Positions 10,978 through 25,900 of a DNA stretch of 64,000 nt are shown in pieces (position 1 is the first letter of the stretch; each line of letters begins with the position of its first letter). The position numbers and the translations under genes are program-made. Source of the stretch: Theocolax elegans (lineage: Eukaryota; Arthropoda; Insecta; Hymenoptera; Cerocephalidae); NCBI GenBank assembly GCA_026168455.1, contig CM047426.1, positions 25,479,058 to 25,543,057 of the forward strand, read 5' to 3'. The notes below the pieces were generated by a model. It saw nothing but the letters and a program-made list of their open reading frames with translations, was not told the origin of the DNA and made no database searches.

Positions 10978-11106
10978 GTATACGACATACGGTCAGATAG
11001 TTTGATTTTCTGACTTTATATCGTAATATATACTATTATCAATTTTTGATTGTCTGCAAATGTGAAGAATTATTTTACAAGCATATGTCGCGAGTTTTAT
11101 TCCGTA

Positions 11107-11445
11107 TCATTTCCCCCTATTGCTTGTTTGGTAATCAACATGTACATTATCTTCACTTGAAAAAAAGTTTCTCATAACAATAATTTTCTTTCGGTTATCT
11201 ATTTCCAAATTCTTGCCTTTTATAAATATTATAGTTTTTAAATCGCGTACCATATGATTTATTGAAGAAATTGCTGTAGTGTTATCAACCCTTGGTAGAA
11301 TTTCAGAATCTCGAACCTTACCAACGAAAGCTTTTAACGCAATATAAACTGCCAATAATTCTAAATAATTTATTAAATTTCAATTTTTATCTTTTTTCCA
11401 CAATCCACGAATCTTTTCTCCATTACAGAAAGCTTCTTAGCCTGT
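11107..11445 (-). pseudogene. RNase H-like relic of a DIRS-type retroelement
   Basis: The reading frame 11355-11107 contains LAVYIALKAFV at its start and ILPRVDNTTAISSINHM after it. In DIRS/PAT-like tyrosine-recombinase retroelements the RNase H domain carries a similar LELLA...F...LRIDNTTAIAYINRMG pattern, with the D of 'VDNTTA' as a catalytic residue. Further upstream on the minus strand, CNGEKI and a following W also fit, with stops and frame changes between. The downstream part (EDNVHVDYQTS) fits the family's 'SAENTQADFES' position. No recombinase or intact reverse transcriptase is seen nearby. Short and eroded; a call based on pattern memory, not a search. Confidence 0.5.
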
Positions 11446-11853
11446 CAAGGAGATATCAATGAAAATCACAAATTTACGAATTAATCTATAAGCGTATATC
11501 AAATTTAATATCCACCATTATAAACCATTAAAAGGTTATACCGAAATATAAATTTTTCATAATCCGTTTGCGTATAAAAAATAAATATATACATTGCGTA
11601 TATAAAATAAACATAAATCATTCCTGTATAAAAATAAATCAATAAACCAAGCAATCGAGCAACATATTTAATCTAATAAAGCTTATTTAATTTAGATTTT
11701 TAGGCACGACCGCTACACGGGAGAACCTTATATTTTCATCATCGTAAAATGTGTGATGCATCAAAATATACTAGATGATGAGTTGTAAGAAAAATGTACG
11801 CGTATTTGAACTGATTTGAGGCCCTCCCTAAAATGTATGTACACTTTAGGTTC

Positions 11854-12119
11854 AGAATAATATTTTCAAAGGTAAATAGAGAAAAATGGTCATAATAATG
11901 AAAAAAGTACAAAACATACGCTTTTTCGCAATAAAACTAAATCTGTCGTTTATACAGAAAAATTTTTAATGATCGAAATGTTGGATTTTAAATAATAAAC
12001 CCTTTTTTATATTATACACTTAACGCCTAGAACAATATTTTCAAAGATAAAAAAACCGGTCAAAATAACGAGAAAAGTACAAAAAATCACGTTTTATCAC
12101 AATAAAATTAAACATATCG
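11854..12119. repeat. Diverged direct duplication, spacing about 175 bp
   Basis: 11854-11948 and 12029-12119 share AATATTTTCAAAG, AAAAGTACAAAA and CACAATAAAA-like blocks in the same order. A two-copy remnant of an older tandem repeat. Confidence 0.6.
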
Positions 12120-12229
12120 CAGTGCGTGTGAATTGTGACATGTTGCGAAGGGTAAGCACGTAATTTGAATGCATGCTTTTATTACTATCTCTTATGATGT
12201 ATATTATATTTTGTAGTATTAGGCTAAAA

Positions 12230-12450
12230 ATCCTGAGCTTTGAAAAAATTAATAAAAGTTGAATTGTTGTGTCAGGTATTTAACCCAATACTTACAAACG
12301 GTGCAAGCGCGAAGCGCGAGCTTTACACGGTCGTGCCTTACATGCAAAAAGCTTTGGTTTTTGCATGCCTTGCATTCGCTTCGCGACGCGTTCGATCTAG
12401 AGCTTTGAAGCGGCGAGTCACGGCGGCCTTAAGGGGCCGCACGTGACGAG
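12230..12450. other. Small GC-rich island, no gene
   Basis: Contains CAAGCGCGAAGCGCGAGC, CACGGTCGTGCC and GGCCTTAAGGGGCC-like palindromic CpG-rich sequence. A frame of 68 codons exists but its protein is unremarkable. Unknown; possibly part of an element whose other end carries GGCACGACCG near 11703. Confidence 0.35.
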
Positions 12451-13211
12451 CTAGTTAATTATTGTCTGTTTCTCTTTACCCGTGGTTTCTTATGAAAATT
12501 TGTTATTATCGATTATAGAACCCAAATACTTGCATCGCTTCATAGACAACATTTGACTTTTTTCCTTATTAATAATAGAACCCACAAAATTTAATAATTT
12601 TACGCTTGTTTTTCAATTATTAGCAAATTCCTCAAAACTATATTTGTACAAAAAAAATATCATCTAAAAATATCAATGATATCTAAACCTTTGTTTATTA
12701 CGTAACTAATTGACTACCTGTTTCATAATCTTTGTAAAAAAAAAAGAACCAAGATAAAACCCGAAAGGCAAGCATGTAAATTAAAATAATTGATTCCTGT
12801 ATTGAAAATGACAATTCCTACTTTCTTTTGCCAGCTGAACTATTATAATAGCATTTTTTTAATCCAACAAACCAAAATTACCCTTATATAAAGTTCTACA
12901 TGCAACCTAAATGTCTTCCATTTTAAAATGATGTGGTGTTACACATTTATTTAATTTTATAAGGTTAAGTATAAATATATTAGAACCATCCAACCTGAGA
13001 TTTAAAAAATATGGAGATAAAATTGATTTGCAAAAAACTTGCAATTTTAAATTGAATCCATACAGAATAATTTGTTCCCAGCTTTAGAAATCGGGATTTT
13101 ATTTTAAAAACTTTAAAACCAAATTTGATAACATAACCTTTTATACTGTTCAAAAAACATGTTTTATCTATTATATGTATCTCCATTCCATTGTAAAACA
13201 AACATAAACTT
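12451..13211. other. AT-rich, no gene seen
   Basis: No supported feature. Short frames here have a composition expected of A/T-rich DNA. Confidence 0.5.
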
Positions 13212-14545
13212 CTAGCAGTTTTGCTTACATTTACCGTCGCGAATCATCTGGATGATTCCGTCGACGGTCTTTTTGTCTGTGACTTGTTTTGATATCCTGA
13301 CTGTCTTATCGACAATACTTTCCTCGCAGTCGGATGTATCGAGTGTAAAGAACACAGTCTCCAGCGTTTTGAATTTTTAGATGCAGGAACTTTCAATTTA
13401 CTGCAAGTTTAACTCGAAGTTTTTTGTTTCTTTAACTTTTTCTCTCGTACTTTTAACAAAAAAGAATTCATCTGTATCCGAATTTCCCAAAATCATATTC
13501 TTTAATTCTTATTTACAATCTTGGGAAACATTAGCTTTACGTCCTTTCAATTGTGTATTATACATCACAATCAATACCAATCCAACATCATAAAGAGTTA
13601 ACAATAACAAATATTCATCTACATCCTTGTTAACAAGAAGTTTAATAGAGCGCAACCGAAATCAAAGCTGTAACCATTAAATTTTGACAGTTAATAAAAT
13701 GAGAATCTCGTTTGATAGTCAATAACGTCAAGAAAAGCGATAATACCGGATTTAATTTCTGCACTACTAATAAAAATTGACATTTATATTTTTCTAAAAT
13801 GTTCTTTTTATGTTCCACCTTTAAACCTTTCAAGTTACAATTTAACCATCTCACGGAAAGTTCAAACCGAATGCCCACGAAGACTCCTTTGGATTCGAAG
13901 GATCTTCGTCGTTGTATGTCTCGTCATCAATATCAAAAGCATCTCAGTTGGCCATTGTGGTAAACACCTTATTAATCTTCAAATTTGTGGATTGTGATCA
14001 CATTAATGTTGCTTTAAACATTGACACCTAATTGAGCATTCAGAACGTCCCCTACATTAAGCTATAGGTATGATATATATATGCCTCATCCATATAAGAA
14101 GTTTCATTGTCCTAATTTATTTGAATTAAGTTATTGAATCAGCGTCGCAACTGGTGGAGTAATAGGTGGTGTATATAATGAGGCGAATAACTAATAATTG
14201 TTTGGTATATTTGGAGATCGCCTGGAAATGGAAATAGATCGTGATCTCGAAAGTCTCTCGCGTAAAGTTGACCGAATACGTCGACACTCACGGATATAAA
14301 GTTATTTTTTTTGTCGTACCTAACTTCGATAATAACATGATGAGTTTGATTTGATGAAGCGTATGATTTAATTAATTTATAATGTCTACAATGATAGTAA
14401 AAAGATATTTTCCTTAGATAGTCCAAGAGGTATTAATAAAACATTTTTCGTACGCAAGGTATCGTAGTTTACCTGTTGATGTAGCATTGCCAGATATAAT
14501 CGCTCTTTATAGGTAATAGAATTACTATTAAACATTTAAGTTACT
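13212..14545 (-). pseudogene. Possible decayed coding region, unidentified
   Basis: Several stretches on the minus strand read as plausible protein, separated by stops and frame changes. About 14545-14400 begins ATG and gives ERLYLAMLHQQVNYDTLR. 14426-14139 gives HHVIIEVRYDKKNNF and FGQLYARDFRDHDLFPF. About 13950-13860 gives an acidic DIDDETYNDEDPSNPKESS. About 13380-13215 gives LDTSDCEESIVDKTV and KTVDGIIQMIRDGKC. The base composition is less A/T-biased than neighbours in these parts. I do not recognise a family. Chance open frames in A/T-rich DNA remain possible. Confidence 0.28.
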
Positions 14546-15140
14546 TTTAAATGTTAATTCTTATGAGAATTTAGATTCACGTATATTAAAGCTTTGATTC
14601 ATTGTTATAGATCCACGTTTGGTATTTTGAAAAAGAAATATTATTTAAATATAAAATTAATTATGATTTTGTTACATATTACATGTAACAAAATATATTT
14701 TGAGATAAATAGCTATAAACACAACGGATGTTGAAAAAATTTGAAAAATTTAACGTTTTGTGATTAGAATAACTTTTGAACAAATAGATTTCAGTATCTA
14801 AAAATATTTTTCTGTTTTCTAAAAAATATTTTCAGATGTGTATCTAAAATTTGGTCCATTTTAAAAATTTGATCCGACCACTGACGTGGAATGCCCCATA
14901 TGTATTTTTTCTGTTTCAGTTTTATATTCAGAACATCCAAATCGATCACCATCTACCGGCCTATCAAAGGAACCCGCAGTGTAAATAACAACTATGCTGA
15001 ACACACATCCTATGTGTTAACGACAAAAAAACTGTTAATTTCTTTTACAATAATAATTAATTAAAAATGCTGTAATTTATATAGTCTAAATACTTAAATA
15101 TTAAAAAATCTGAATATAATATTTAAAAAATGATCGACTT
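14546..15140. other. AT-rich, no gene seen
   Basis: Nothing recognisable. Confidence 0.5.
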
Positions 15141-15768
15141 ACAAGGAAAGTGTCTCAGATGCGGGAAATGGATCTTATCCGAATTTTAGGATTTGTTTTG
15201 TACTATGAAAATATGAAGAAAACCGGAGCTATTTTGTTCCATGCTTCGTTTTACGCAAGTTATGGACAAATAAAACAAATTATGCAGATGAAGATATTAG
15301 ATATTCAGACCTAAACAGCAAGAAAGCTGAGATCAAGTAGATACGATTTAAAAAAACTCAAATCGGTTAATTTGTCGTAAAGTTATGGGAAAAATAAGAA
15401 TTTGAAGCAATTTTAACCGAAACTTTGAAGTAAAATTTTATTAATTTTATTCCTAAATTCTTTTTATATTTTTTTTCCATAATATTAAGGCAAATTAACA
15501 GATTGGAGCTTTTATTATTCAAATTGTATCTAGTGATCTCAACTTTCTAGCGATTTTTGGTCTGAATATCCAACTCCATCTGTTTCTGAGTTATAAGCTA
15601 CTAAAGTGCAAGTACTTTCTTTTACAAAATTTGCTTTATTTTTCCATAACTTTCGTAAAACGAAGCATGAAACAAAAAAATCCAGTTTTCTTTATATTTT
15701 CAAAGCATAAAATAAATAATCCTAAAATTTGGATAAGGTCCGTTTCTCGCTTCTGAGTCGCTACTTGT
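15141..15768. mobile_element. Foldback-type MITE, complete diverged copy
   Basis: Ends ACAAGGAAAGTGTCTCAG (left) and GAGTCGCTACTTGT (right) are imperfect inverted repeats. The arms continue inward: ATATGAAGAAAACCGGAGCT mirrors a right-arm stretch, and GAAAGCTGAGATCAAGTAGA mirrors TCTAGTGATCTCAACTTTCT. Near-palindromic over about 628 bp. No coding. Confidence 0.8.
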
Positions 15769-15770
15769 TA

Positions 15771-16833
15771 GTAGCTTTCGCAATTTTTGCGTACTAATAA
15801 GCAAAAGCTGTCTGTATATCTAATAGTAAAATACTAATATTATTGTATAACTTTTACTATTATTTTTACTACAATTATCGGAATAATTATAGGTATACTA
15901 AATACATTATTACATTGCTCCCTAATAGATTTAATATTTTCCAATTCAGCATTCACGTTTTCTGGTAATATTATGATTATTTAAATAGTTTGTAAATTTT
16001 AAGTAGATTCTATTAAAAATTTTTATTTTCCCAAGTGACATAATTAGGTGTTCGGTACCAGTAAAATAAACCTTTAAATACAAAAAAATGTAATGCGCCA
16101 CAATTTTCGTCCAAATATAAAAAATTTATAAAATCGTTGGTTAATTATCTTTCCAACGGTCTGTAACAAGACTGGCCAAGATATGGCCATTTTGTAATTT
16201 TTTTCCAAAAATCACAAAATCAGTTATGTGACTGGTACTGCACCATTACTCGCAAACAAGCAATATGCTACTGCGCTCACTACAAAACAATAAACCACAT
16301 TTTACATTACATGTCTGATATTTTTTTAGCAGTAAATGCATTGAATATAATATTAATGAGTAACGATAAAGAGCTACTTACAAGACAGTTCATTCGAGTC
16401 TACATATTACCATAGACGAGTTCTTCAATTTACTACACATATACTTAAAATTATATTAAACTAAAAACATGAAAAATTTTTACAAGAGATGCTAAAGAAA
16501 TGGATTAATCAAATATTAAACATATTAGAAAAAAAACTGAACAATATGTGGCCATAATAAGCTAATATAATAAGTTTCTTTTATCGTTTCCAATATGTTT
16601 ATTGTTACCGTATACTGAGCAATGGCATATTATTTTCTTTACCAAATATTTCATAGTAAGCTATATAAGAATTTTAAAATACGTTTTTCAAGTATAAGTG
16701 ACTAAACACCAACTAAGAAATATTGATATAAAACAAAACTTGGTTGTATTAAAAGTAATGAATGCTGTACTCATAACTAATACATTCCATTTAACAATTT
16801 TAAAAATTCTATTAATACATTCTATTATTAACT
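15771..16833. other. AT-rich, no gene seen
   Basis: A weak inverted pair (GGTACCAGT near 16057 and ACTGGTACTGCACC near 16230) might bound a 200-bp MITE, but support is thin. Confidence 0.45.
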
Positions 16834-17803
16834 ACTAGCAATTTATACCTCAGTCGCTAACGCACCCTCGGTAGAATTTGGCTTTCATGACTTACGTTAA
16901 ATTATAACTGTTAATGATTAAAATATAATTTAATCTTTTCTGTTTGAGCAATTCCAGATAAATGAAAAATTTTAATCAATATTTTTAATATATAAAACAT
17001 ATAAAATACGCTTTATTATATAAAATCAATCACATCAAAAATCGATAAAATTAAAATTTTTCGCTGAAAAGATACAACAATTCGGGATGGGAAAGGAAGC
17101 ATAAAAATTCTGTAATATTTCAATATTCTACATAGATCTTCAAGATCAAATTTGAAAGAATTCTCTTTTTCCTTTATATACGGCGCATTAAGAAGTTTTC
17201 AAATATATAATATACTGGGAAGTACTATCGATGTCGATTGTGTGCATGTATAGTATGTGTGTTAATGATGGATGGCATGGTGGTTTGCTGTACTAAGTAC
17301 TGCATAACTAACCAGCGTTTTTGTTAAGTTTTAATAGTTTTAAACCAGACCTGCGAACAGGAAATCTTATTTTCCTCTGCAGGTTTCACGGCATTGTAGT
17401 GGGGTTATTGTAAAATAATTGCGTATCAATGTAACTGCGAGTGAAATGTTTTGTAGGAATTGTGTATGTATACAATACTTTTGTGCCATATATGTTTTCT
17501 ATGTAACTCTGGTTAATAATAAATATAAACCTTCAAATTGAGGAAATTAATATTATGTAGTTCAATTGCTTCCTCATAGAGTTAACGATGACGTTGACGT
17601 TACGACGACGTTACCGACGACGACGACGACGACGGCGTTAAAGACGTTGCCGATGACGACAACGACGACGACGACGACGATGAAAATATTAACGACGACG
17701 ACGACGAGAACGTTAACGACAACGCAAACGATGACGTTAACGACGACGAAGTTAACGACAACGTTAACGACGACGACAACGTTAATGACGACGTTGACGA
17801 CGA
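16834..17803. repeat. Segmental duplication, copy 1
   Basis: This segment is nearly identical to 18730-19692. It starts at ACTAGCAATTTATACC and includes the unique flank plus the first 220 bp or so of the triplet array. Differences are mostly one-base indels (for example GTTTGAGC against GTTGAGC, AAACCAG against AAACAG), which suggests very recent duplication or assembly error. Confidence 0.92.
17341..17412 (+). mobile_element. Probable non-LTR retroelement 3' fragment
   Basis: CCAGACCTGCGAACAGGAAA, then TTTTCCTCTGCAGG and GTAGTGGGGTTATTG, resembles the 3' region of the minus-strand non-LTR element at 40579-40806 (CCGGCGAACAGGAAA, TTTCCTCTGCAGG, GTGGTTATTGG). Repeated in the duplicate copy near 19235-19305. 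Confidence 0.5.
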
Positions 17804-19918
17804 CAACGACAACGACAACGTTGACGACGACGACGACAACGACGACAACGACAACGACGACGACAACGACATCAAAGACGTTAACGACGACAACGACAAC
17901 GACAATGTTAACGACGACGTTGACGACGACAACGACAATGTTAACGACGACGTTGACGACGACAACGACGACAACCTTGACGACAACGACGACGACGACA
18001 TCGTTAATGACGACGTTGACGACGACAACGACGACGACGACGAGAACGTTAACGACAACGCAAACGATGACGTTAACGACGACGACAACGTTAATGACGA
18101 CGTTGACGACGACAACGACAACGTTGACGACGACGACGACGACAACGTTAATGACGACGTTGACGACGACAACGACGACAACGTTGTCGACAACGACGAC
18201 AACGACAACGTTAACGACGACGTTGACGACGACAACGACGACAACGACAACGTTGACGACGACGACGACAACGACGACGACGACGACATCGTTAATGACG
18301 ACGTTGACGACGACAACGACAACGTTAACGACGACGTCGATATCGACAACGTTGACGACGACGACGACGACAACGACAACGACGACAACGTTGTCGACAA
18401 CGACGACAAAGACAACGACAACAACGTTGACGACAACGACGACAAAGACAACGACAACAACGTTGACGACAACGACGAAAACGACAACGACGACAACGAT
18501 GACGACGTGGACGAGAACGACGACGACGACATCGTTAATGACGACGTTGACGACGTCAACCACGACGTCGATATCGACAACGTTGACGACGACGACGACG
18601 ACAACGACAACGTTGACGACAACGACGACAACGTTGACGACAACGACGACAACGTTGACGACAACGACGAAAACGACAACGACGACAACGATGACGACGT
18701 GGACGAGAACGACGACGACGACGACAACGACTAGCAATTTATACCTCAGTCGCTAACGCACCCTCGGTAGAATTTGGCTTTCATGACTTACGTTAAATTA
18801 TAACTGTTAATGATTAAAATATAATTTAATCTTTTCTGTTGAGCAATTCCAGATAAATGAAAAATTTTAATCAATATTTTAATATATAAAACATATAAAA
18901 TACGCTTTATTATATAAAATCAATCACATCAAAAATCGATAAAATTAAAATTTTTCGCTGAAAAGATACAACAATTCGGGATGGGAAAGGAAGCATAAAA
19001 ATTCTGTAATATTTCAATATTCTACATAGATCTTCAAGATCAAATTTGAAAGAATTCTCTTTTTCCTTATATACGGCGCATTAAGAAGTTTTCAAATATA
19101 TAATATACTGGGAAGTACTATCGATGTCGATTGTGTGCATGTATAGTATGTGTGTTAATGATGGATGGCATGGTGGTTTGCTGTACTAAGTACTGCATAA
19201 CTAACCAGCGTTTTTGTTAAGTTTTAATAGTTTTAAACAGACCTGCGAACAGGAAATCTTATTTTCCTCTGCAGGTTTCACGGCATTGTAGTGGGGTTAT
19301 TGTAAAATAATTGCGTATCAATGTAACTGCGAGTGAAATGTTTTGTAGGAATTGTGTATGTATACAATACTTTTGTGCCATATATGTTTTCTATGTAACT
19401 CTGGTTAATAATAAATATAAACCTTCAAATTGAGGAAATTAATATTATGTAGTTCAATTGCTTCCTCATAGAGTTAACGATGACGTTGACGTTAACGACG
19501 ACGTTACCGACGACGACGACGACGACGGCGTTAAAGACGTTGCCGATGACGACAACGACGACGACGACGACGATGAAAATATTAACGACGACGACGACGA
19601 GAACGTTAACGACAACGCAAACGATGACGTTAACGACGACGAAGTTAACGACAACGTTAACGACGACGACAACGTTAATGACGACGTTGACGACGTCAAC
19701 CACGACGTCGATATCAACAACGTTGACGACGACGACGACGACAACGACAACGACGACAACGTTGTCGACAACGACGACAAAGACAACGACAACAACGTTG
19801 ACGACAACGACGAAAACGACAACGACGACAACGATGACGACGTGGACGAGAACGACGACGACGACATCGTTAATGACGACGTTGACGACGTCAACCACGA
19901 CGTCGATATCGACAACGT

Positions 19919-19951
<33 letters not shown>

Positions 19952-22900
19952 CAACGTTGACGACAACGACGACAACGACAACGACGACAACCTTGACGAC
20001 AACGACGAAAACGACAACGACGACAACGATGACGACGTGGACGAGAACGACGACGACGACGACAACGACATCAAAGACGTTAACGACGACAACGACAACG
20101 ACAATGTTAACGACGACGTTGACGACGACAACGACAACGACAACGACAATGTTAACAACGACGTTACGACGACGACGACAACGACAACGACAATGTTAAC
20201 GACGACGTTGACGACGACGACGACAACGACAACGACAATGTTAACGACGACGTTGACGACGACGACGGCAACAACACGACACCGACAAGACTAGTTACAA
20301 CGGACGACGTGACGACGATACAACGACAACGACAACGCGACAATGCTAACAACGACGTTACGACGACGACGACAACGACAACGACAATGTTAACGACGAC
20401 GTTGACGACGACGACGACAACGACAACGACAATGTTAACGACGACGTTGACGACGACGACGGCAACAACAACGACAATGTTAACGACGACGATGACGACG
20501 ACGACGACAACGACAATGACAATGTTAACGACGACGTTGACGACGACAACGACGACAACGTTGACGACAACGACGACAACGACAACGACGACAACCTTGA
20601 CGACAACGACGAAAACGACAACGACGACAACGATGACGACGTGGACGAGAACGACGACGACGACGACAACGACATCAAAGACGTTAACGACGACAACGAC
20701 AACGACAATGTTAACGACGACGTTGACGACGACAACGACAACGACAACGACAATGTTAACAACGACGTTACGACGACGACGACAACGACAACGACAATGT
20801 TAACGACGACGTTGACGACGACGACGACAACGACAACGACAATGTTAACGACGACGTTGACGACGACGACGGCAACAACAACGACAATGTTAACGACGAT
20901 GATGACGACGACGACAACGACAATGACAATGTTAACGACGACGTTGACGACGACAACGACGACGACAACGACAACGACAATGTTATCGACGACGACGATA
21001 ATTACGACAACGTTAACGACGACGACAACGACGACGTAAACGTTAACGACTATGTCGTTGACAACGACGACGACATCATTAACGACGACGACGACGACGT
21101 TGACGACGTCGACGACGACATCGATATCGACGTTAACGACGACGATGATGACGACGACGACAACGACGACAACGTTGACGACGTCGACGACGACGACAAC
21201 GAAGACGTAAAGGTTAACGACTATGACGTTGACAACGACGACGACATCATTAACGACGACGACGACGAAGACGACGACAACGACGACAACGTTGACGACA
21301 ACGACGACAACGACGACTACGACAACGACGACGTCAACGACGTTGACGACGACGACGTCGACGACAACCACAACGACGATGACAACGATCACGATGACGA
21401 CGAAGTTAACGACAACGTTAACGACAGCGTTAACTACGTCGATAACGACGACGACAACGATAACGACGACGACAACGTTAATGACGCCGTTAAAGACGAC
21501 GACAACGACAACGTTAACGACGACATTGGTGACGACGAAAACACCGACAACGAGGACGTCAACGACGTTGACGACGACGACGACAACGATAACGTTAACG
21601 ATGACGACGACGACGACGACAACAATCACGATGACGACGAAGTTAACGAGAACGTTAACGACAGCGTTAACGACGACGATAACGACGACGACAACGATAA
21701 CGACGACAACAACGTTAATGACGACGTTAAAGACGACGACAACGACAACGTTAACGACGACATTGGTGACGACGACAACGTTACCGTCGACGACAACAAC
21801 AACGTAAACGTTAGCGACAACAACGATAATGACGACAACGACAACTTTAACGACGACGACAACGACGACAACGACAACGTTGACGATGACGAAAACAACA
21901 GTAACGACGACGTTGACGATGACGAAAACAACATTAACGACGACGTTGACGACATCGGCGACAACGACGACAACGACAACGACGACAACGTTGACGACAA
22001 CGACGACATCGACAACGACGACAACGTTGACGACAACGACGACAACGACGACAACGACAACGACGACGACGACGACAACGAGATCGATGACGACGAAGTT
22101 AACGACAACGTTAACGACAGCGTTAACGACGACGATAACGACGACGACAACGATAACGACGACGACAACGTTACCGACGACGACAGCGACAACGTAACGT
22201 TAGCGACAACGACGATAACGACGACAACGACCACTTTAACGGCGACGACAACGACGACAACAATAACGTTGACGATGGCGAAAACAACGTTAACGACGAC
22301 GTTGACGACGTCGACAACAACGACGACAACGACAACGACGACAACGTTGACGACGACGACGACAACGTAAACGTTAGCGACAACGACGATAATGACGACA
22401 ACGACCACTTTAACGGCGACGACAACGACGACAACGTTGACGACAACGTTGACGACAACGACGACAACGACGACAACGACAACGACGACGACGACGACAA
22501 GAGATCGTTGACGACGAAGTTAACGACAACGTTAACGACAGCGTTAACGACAACGAAAACGACGACGACAACGATAACGACGACGACAACGTTAATGACG
22601 CCGTTAAAGACGATGACAACGACAACGTTAACGACGACATTGGTGACGACGACAACGTTACCGACGACGACAACGACGAAAATGACGACAACGACAACTT
22701 TAACGACGACGACAACGACGACAACGACAACGTTGACGATGACGAAAACAACGTAAACGACGACGTTGACGACGTCGACAACAACGACGACAACGACAAC
22801 GACGACAACGTTGACGACGACGACGACAACGTAAACGTTAGCGACAACGACGATAATGACGACAACGACCACTTTAACGGCGACGACAACGACGACAACG

Positions 22901-25900
22901 TTGACGACAACGTTGACGACAACGACGACAACGACGACAACGACAACGACGACGACGACGACAAGAGATCGTTGACGACGAAGTTAACGACAACGTTAAC
23001 GACAGCGTTAACGACAACGAAAACGACGACGACAACGATAACGACGACGACAACGTTAATGACGCCGTTAAAGACGATGACAACGACAACGTTAACGACG
23101 ACATTGGTGACGACGACAACGTTACCGACGACGACAACGACGAAAATGACGACAACGACAACTTTAACGACGACGACAACGACGACAACGACAACGTTGA
23201 CGATGACGAAAACAACGTAAACGACGACGTTGACGATGACGAAAACAACATTTACGACGACGTTGACGACGTCGACGACAACGACGACAACGACAACGAC
23301 GACAACGACGACAACGTTGACGACAACGACGACATCGACAACGACGACAACGTTGACGACAACGACGACAACGACGACAACGACAACGACGACGACGACG
23401 ACGACAACGACAACGACAATGTTATCGACAACGACGATAATTACGACAACGTTAACGACGACGACAACGACGACGTAACCGTTAACTACTATGTCGTTGA
23501 CAACGACGACGTAAACCTTAACGACTATGTCGTTGACAACGACGACGACATCATTAACGACGACGACGACGACGTTGACGACGTCGACGACGACATCGAT
23601 ATCGACGTTAACGACGACGATGATGACGACGACGACAACGACGACAACGTTGACGACGTCGACGACGACGACAACGACGACGTAAAGGTTAACGACTATG
23701 ACGTTGACAACGACGACGACATCATTAACGACGACGACGACGAAGACGACGACAACGACAACAACGTTGACGACAACGACGTCAACGCCGACAACGACAA
23801 CGACGACGTCAACGACGTTGACGACGACGACGTCGACGACAACCACAACGACGACGACAACGATCACGATGACGACGAAGTTAACGACAACGTTAACGAC
23901 AGCGTTAACTACGTCGATAACGACGACGACAACGATAACGACGACGAACGTTAATGACGCCGTTAAAGACGACGACAACGTTAACGACGACATTGGGACG
24001 ACGACATAACGTTAACGATGACGACGACGACGTTGACGACGACGATGACAACGCTGAAGACGTCGACGACAACCACAACCACGACGACAACCACAACGAC
24101 GACGACAATGATCACGATGACGACGAAGTTAACGACGACGTTAACGACGTCGACGACGACATCGATATCGACAACGTTAACGACAGCGTTAACGACGACG
24201 ATAACGACGACGACAACGACAACGACGACGACGAAGTTAACGACAACGTTAACGACAGCGTTAACGACGTCGATAACGACGACGACAACGATAACGACGA
24301 CGACAACGTTAATGACGCCGTTAAAGACGACGACAACGACAACGTTAACGACGACATTGGTGACGACGACAACAACGACAACGAGGACGTCAACGACGTT
24401 GACGACGACGACGACAACGATAACGTTAACGATGACGACGACGACGTTGACGACGACGATGACAACGCTGAAGACGTCGACGACAACCACAACCACGACG
24501 ACAACCACAACGACGACGACAATGATCACGATGACGACGAAGTTAACGACGACGTTAACGACGTCGACGACGACATCGATATCGACAACGTTAACGACAG
24601 CGTTAACGACGACGATAACGACGACGACAACGACAACGACGACGACGAAGTTAACGACAACGTTAACGACAGCGTTAACGACGACGATAACGACGACGAC
24701 AACGATAACGACGACGACAACGTTACCGACGACGACAGCGACAACGTAAACGTTAGCGACAACGACGATAATGACGACAACGACCACTTTAACGGCGACG
24801 ACAACGACGACAACAATAACGTTGACGATGGCGAAAACAACGTTAACGACGACGTTGACGACGTCGACAACTTCGACGACAACGACAACGACGACAACGT
24901 TGACGACGACGACGACAACGTAAACGTTAGCGACAACGACGATAATGACGACAACGACCACTTTAACGGCGACGACAACGACGACAACGTTGACGACAAC
25001 GTTGACGACAACGACGACAACGACAACGACGACGACGACGACAAGAGATCGTTGACGACGAAGTTAACGACAACGTTAACGACAGCGTTAACGACGACGA
25101 AAACGACGACGACAACGATAACGACGACGACAACGTTAATGACGCCGTTAAAGACGACGACAACGACAACGTTAACGACGACATTGGTGACGACGACAAC
25201 GTTACCGACGACGACAACGACGAAAATGACGACAACGACAACTTTAACGACGACGACAACGACGACAACGACAACGTTGACGATGACGAAAACAACATAA
25301 ACGACGACGTTGACGATGACGAAAACAACATTAACGACGACGTTGACGACGTCGACGACAACGACGACAACGACAACGACGACAACGTTGACGACGACGA
25401 CGACAACGCTGACGACGACAACGACAACGACGACAACGTTGACGACGACGACGACAACGTTGACGACGACAACGACAACGTTGACGACGACAACGACAAC
25501 GTTGACGACGACGACGACAACGAGGACGTCAACGACGTTGACGACGACGACGACAACGAGGACGTCAACGACGTTGACGACGACGACGACAACGACGACA
25601 ACGACGACAACGTTGACGACGACGACGACAACGACAACGACGACAACGTTGACGACGACGACGACAACGACGACAACGACAACGACGACAACGACGACAA
25701 CGACAACGACGACAACGACAACGTTAACGACAGCGTTAACGACGACGAAAACGACGACGACAACGACGACAACGACAACGTTAACGACGACATTGGTGAC
25801 GACGACAACGTTAATGACGCCGTTAAAGACGACGACAACGACAACGTTAACGACGACATTGGTGACGACGACAACGTTACCGACGACGACAACGACGAAA

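Noticed and set aside
16049..16246. Small MITE bounded by GGTACCAGT/ACTGGTACT
   Set aside because: The inverted match is short and no target duplication is visible.
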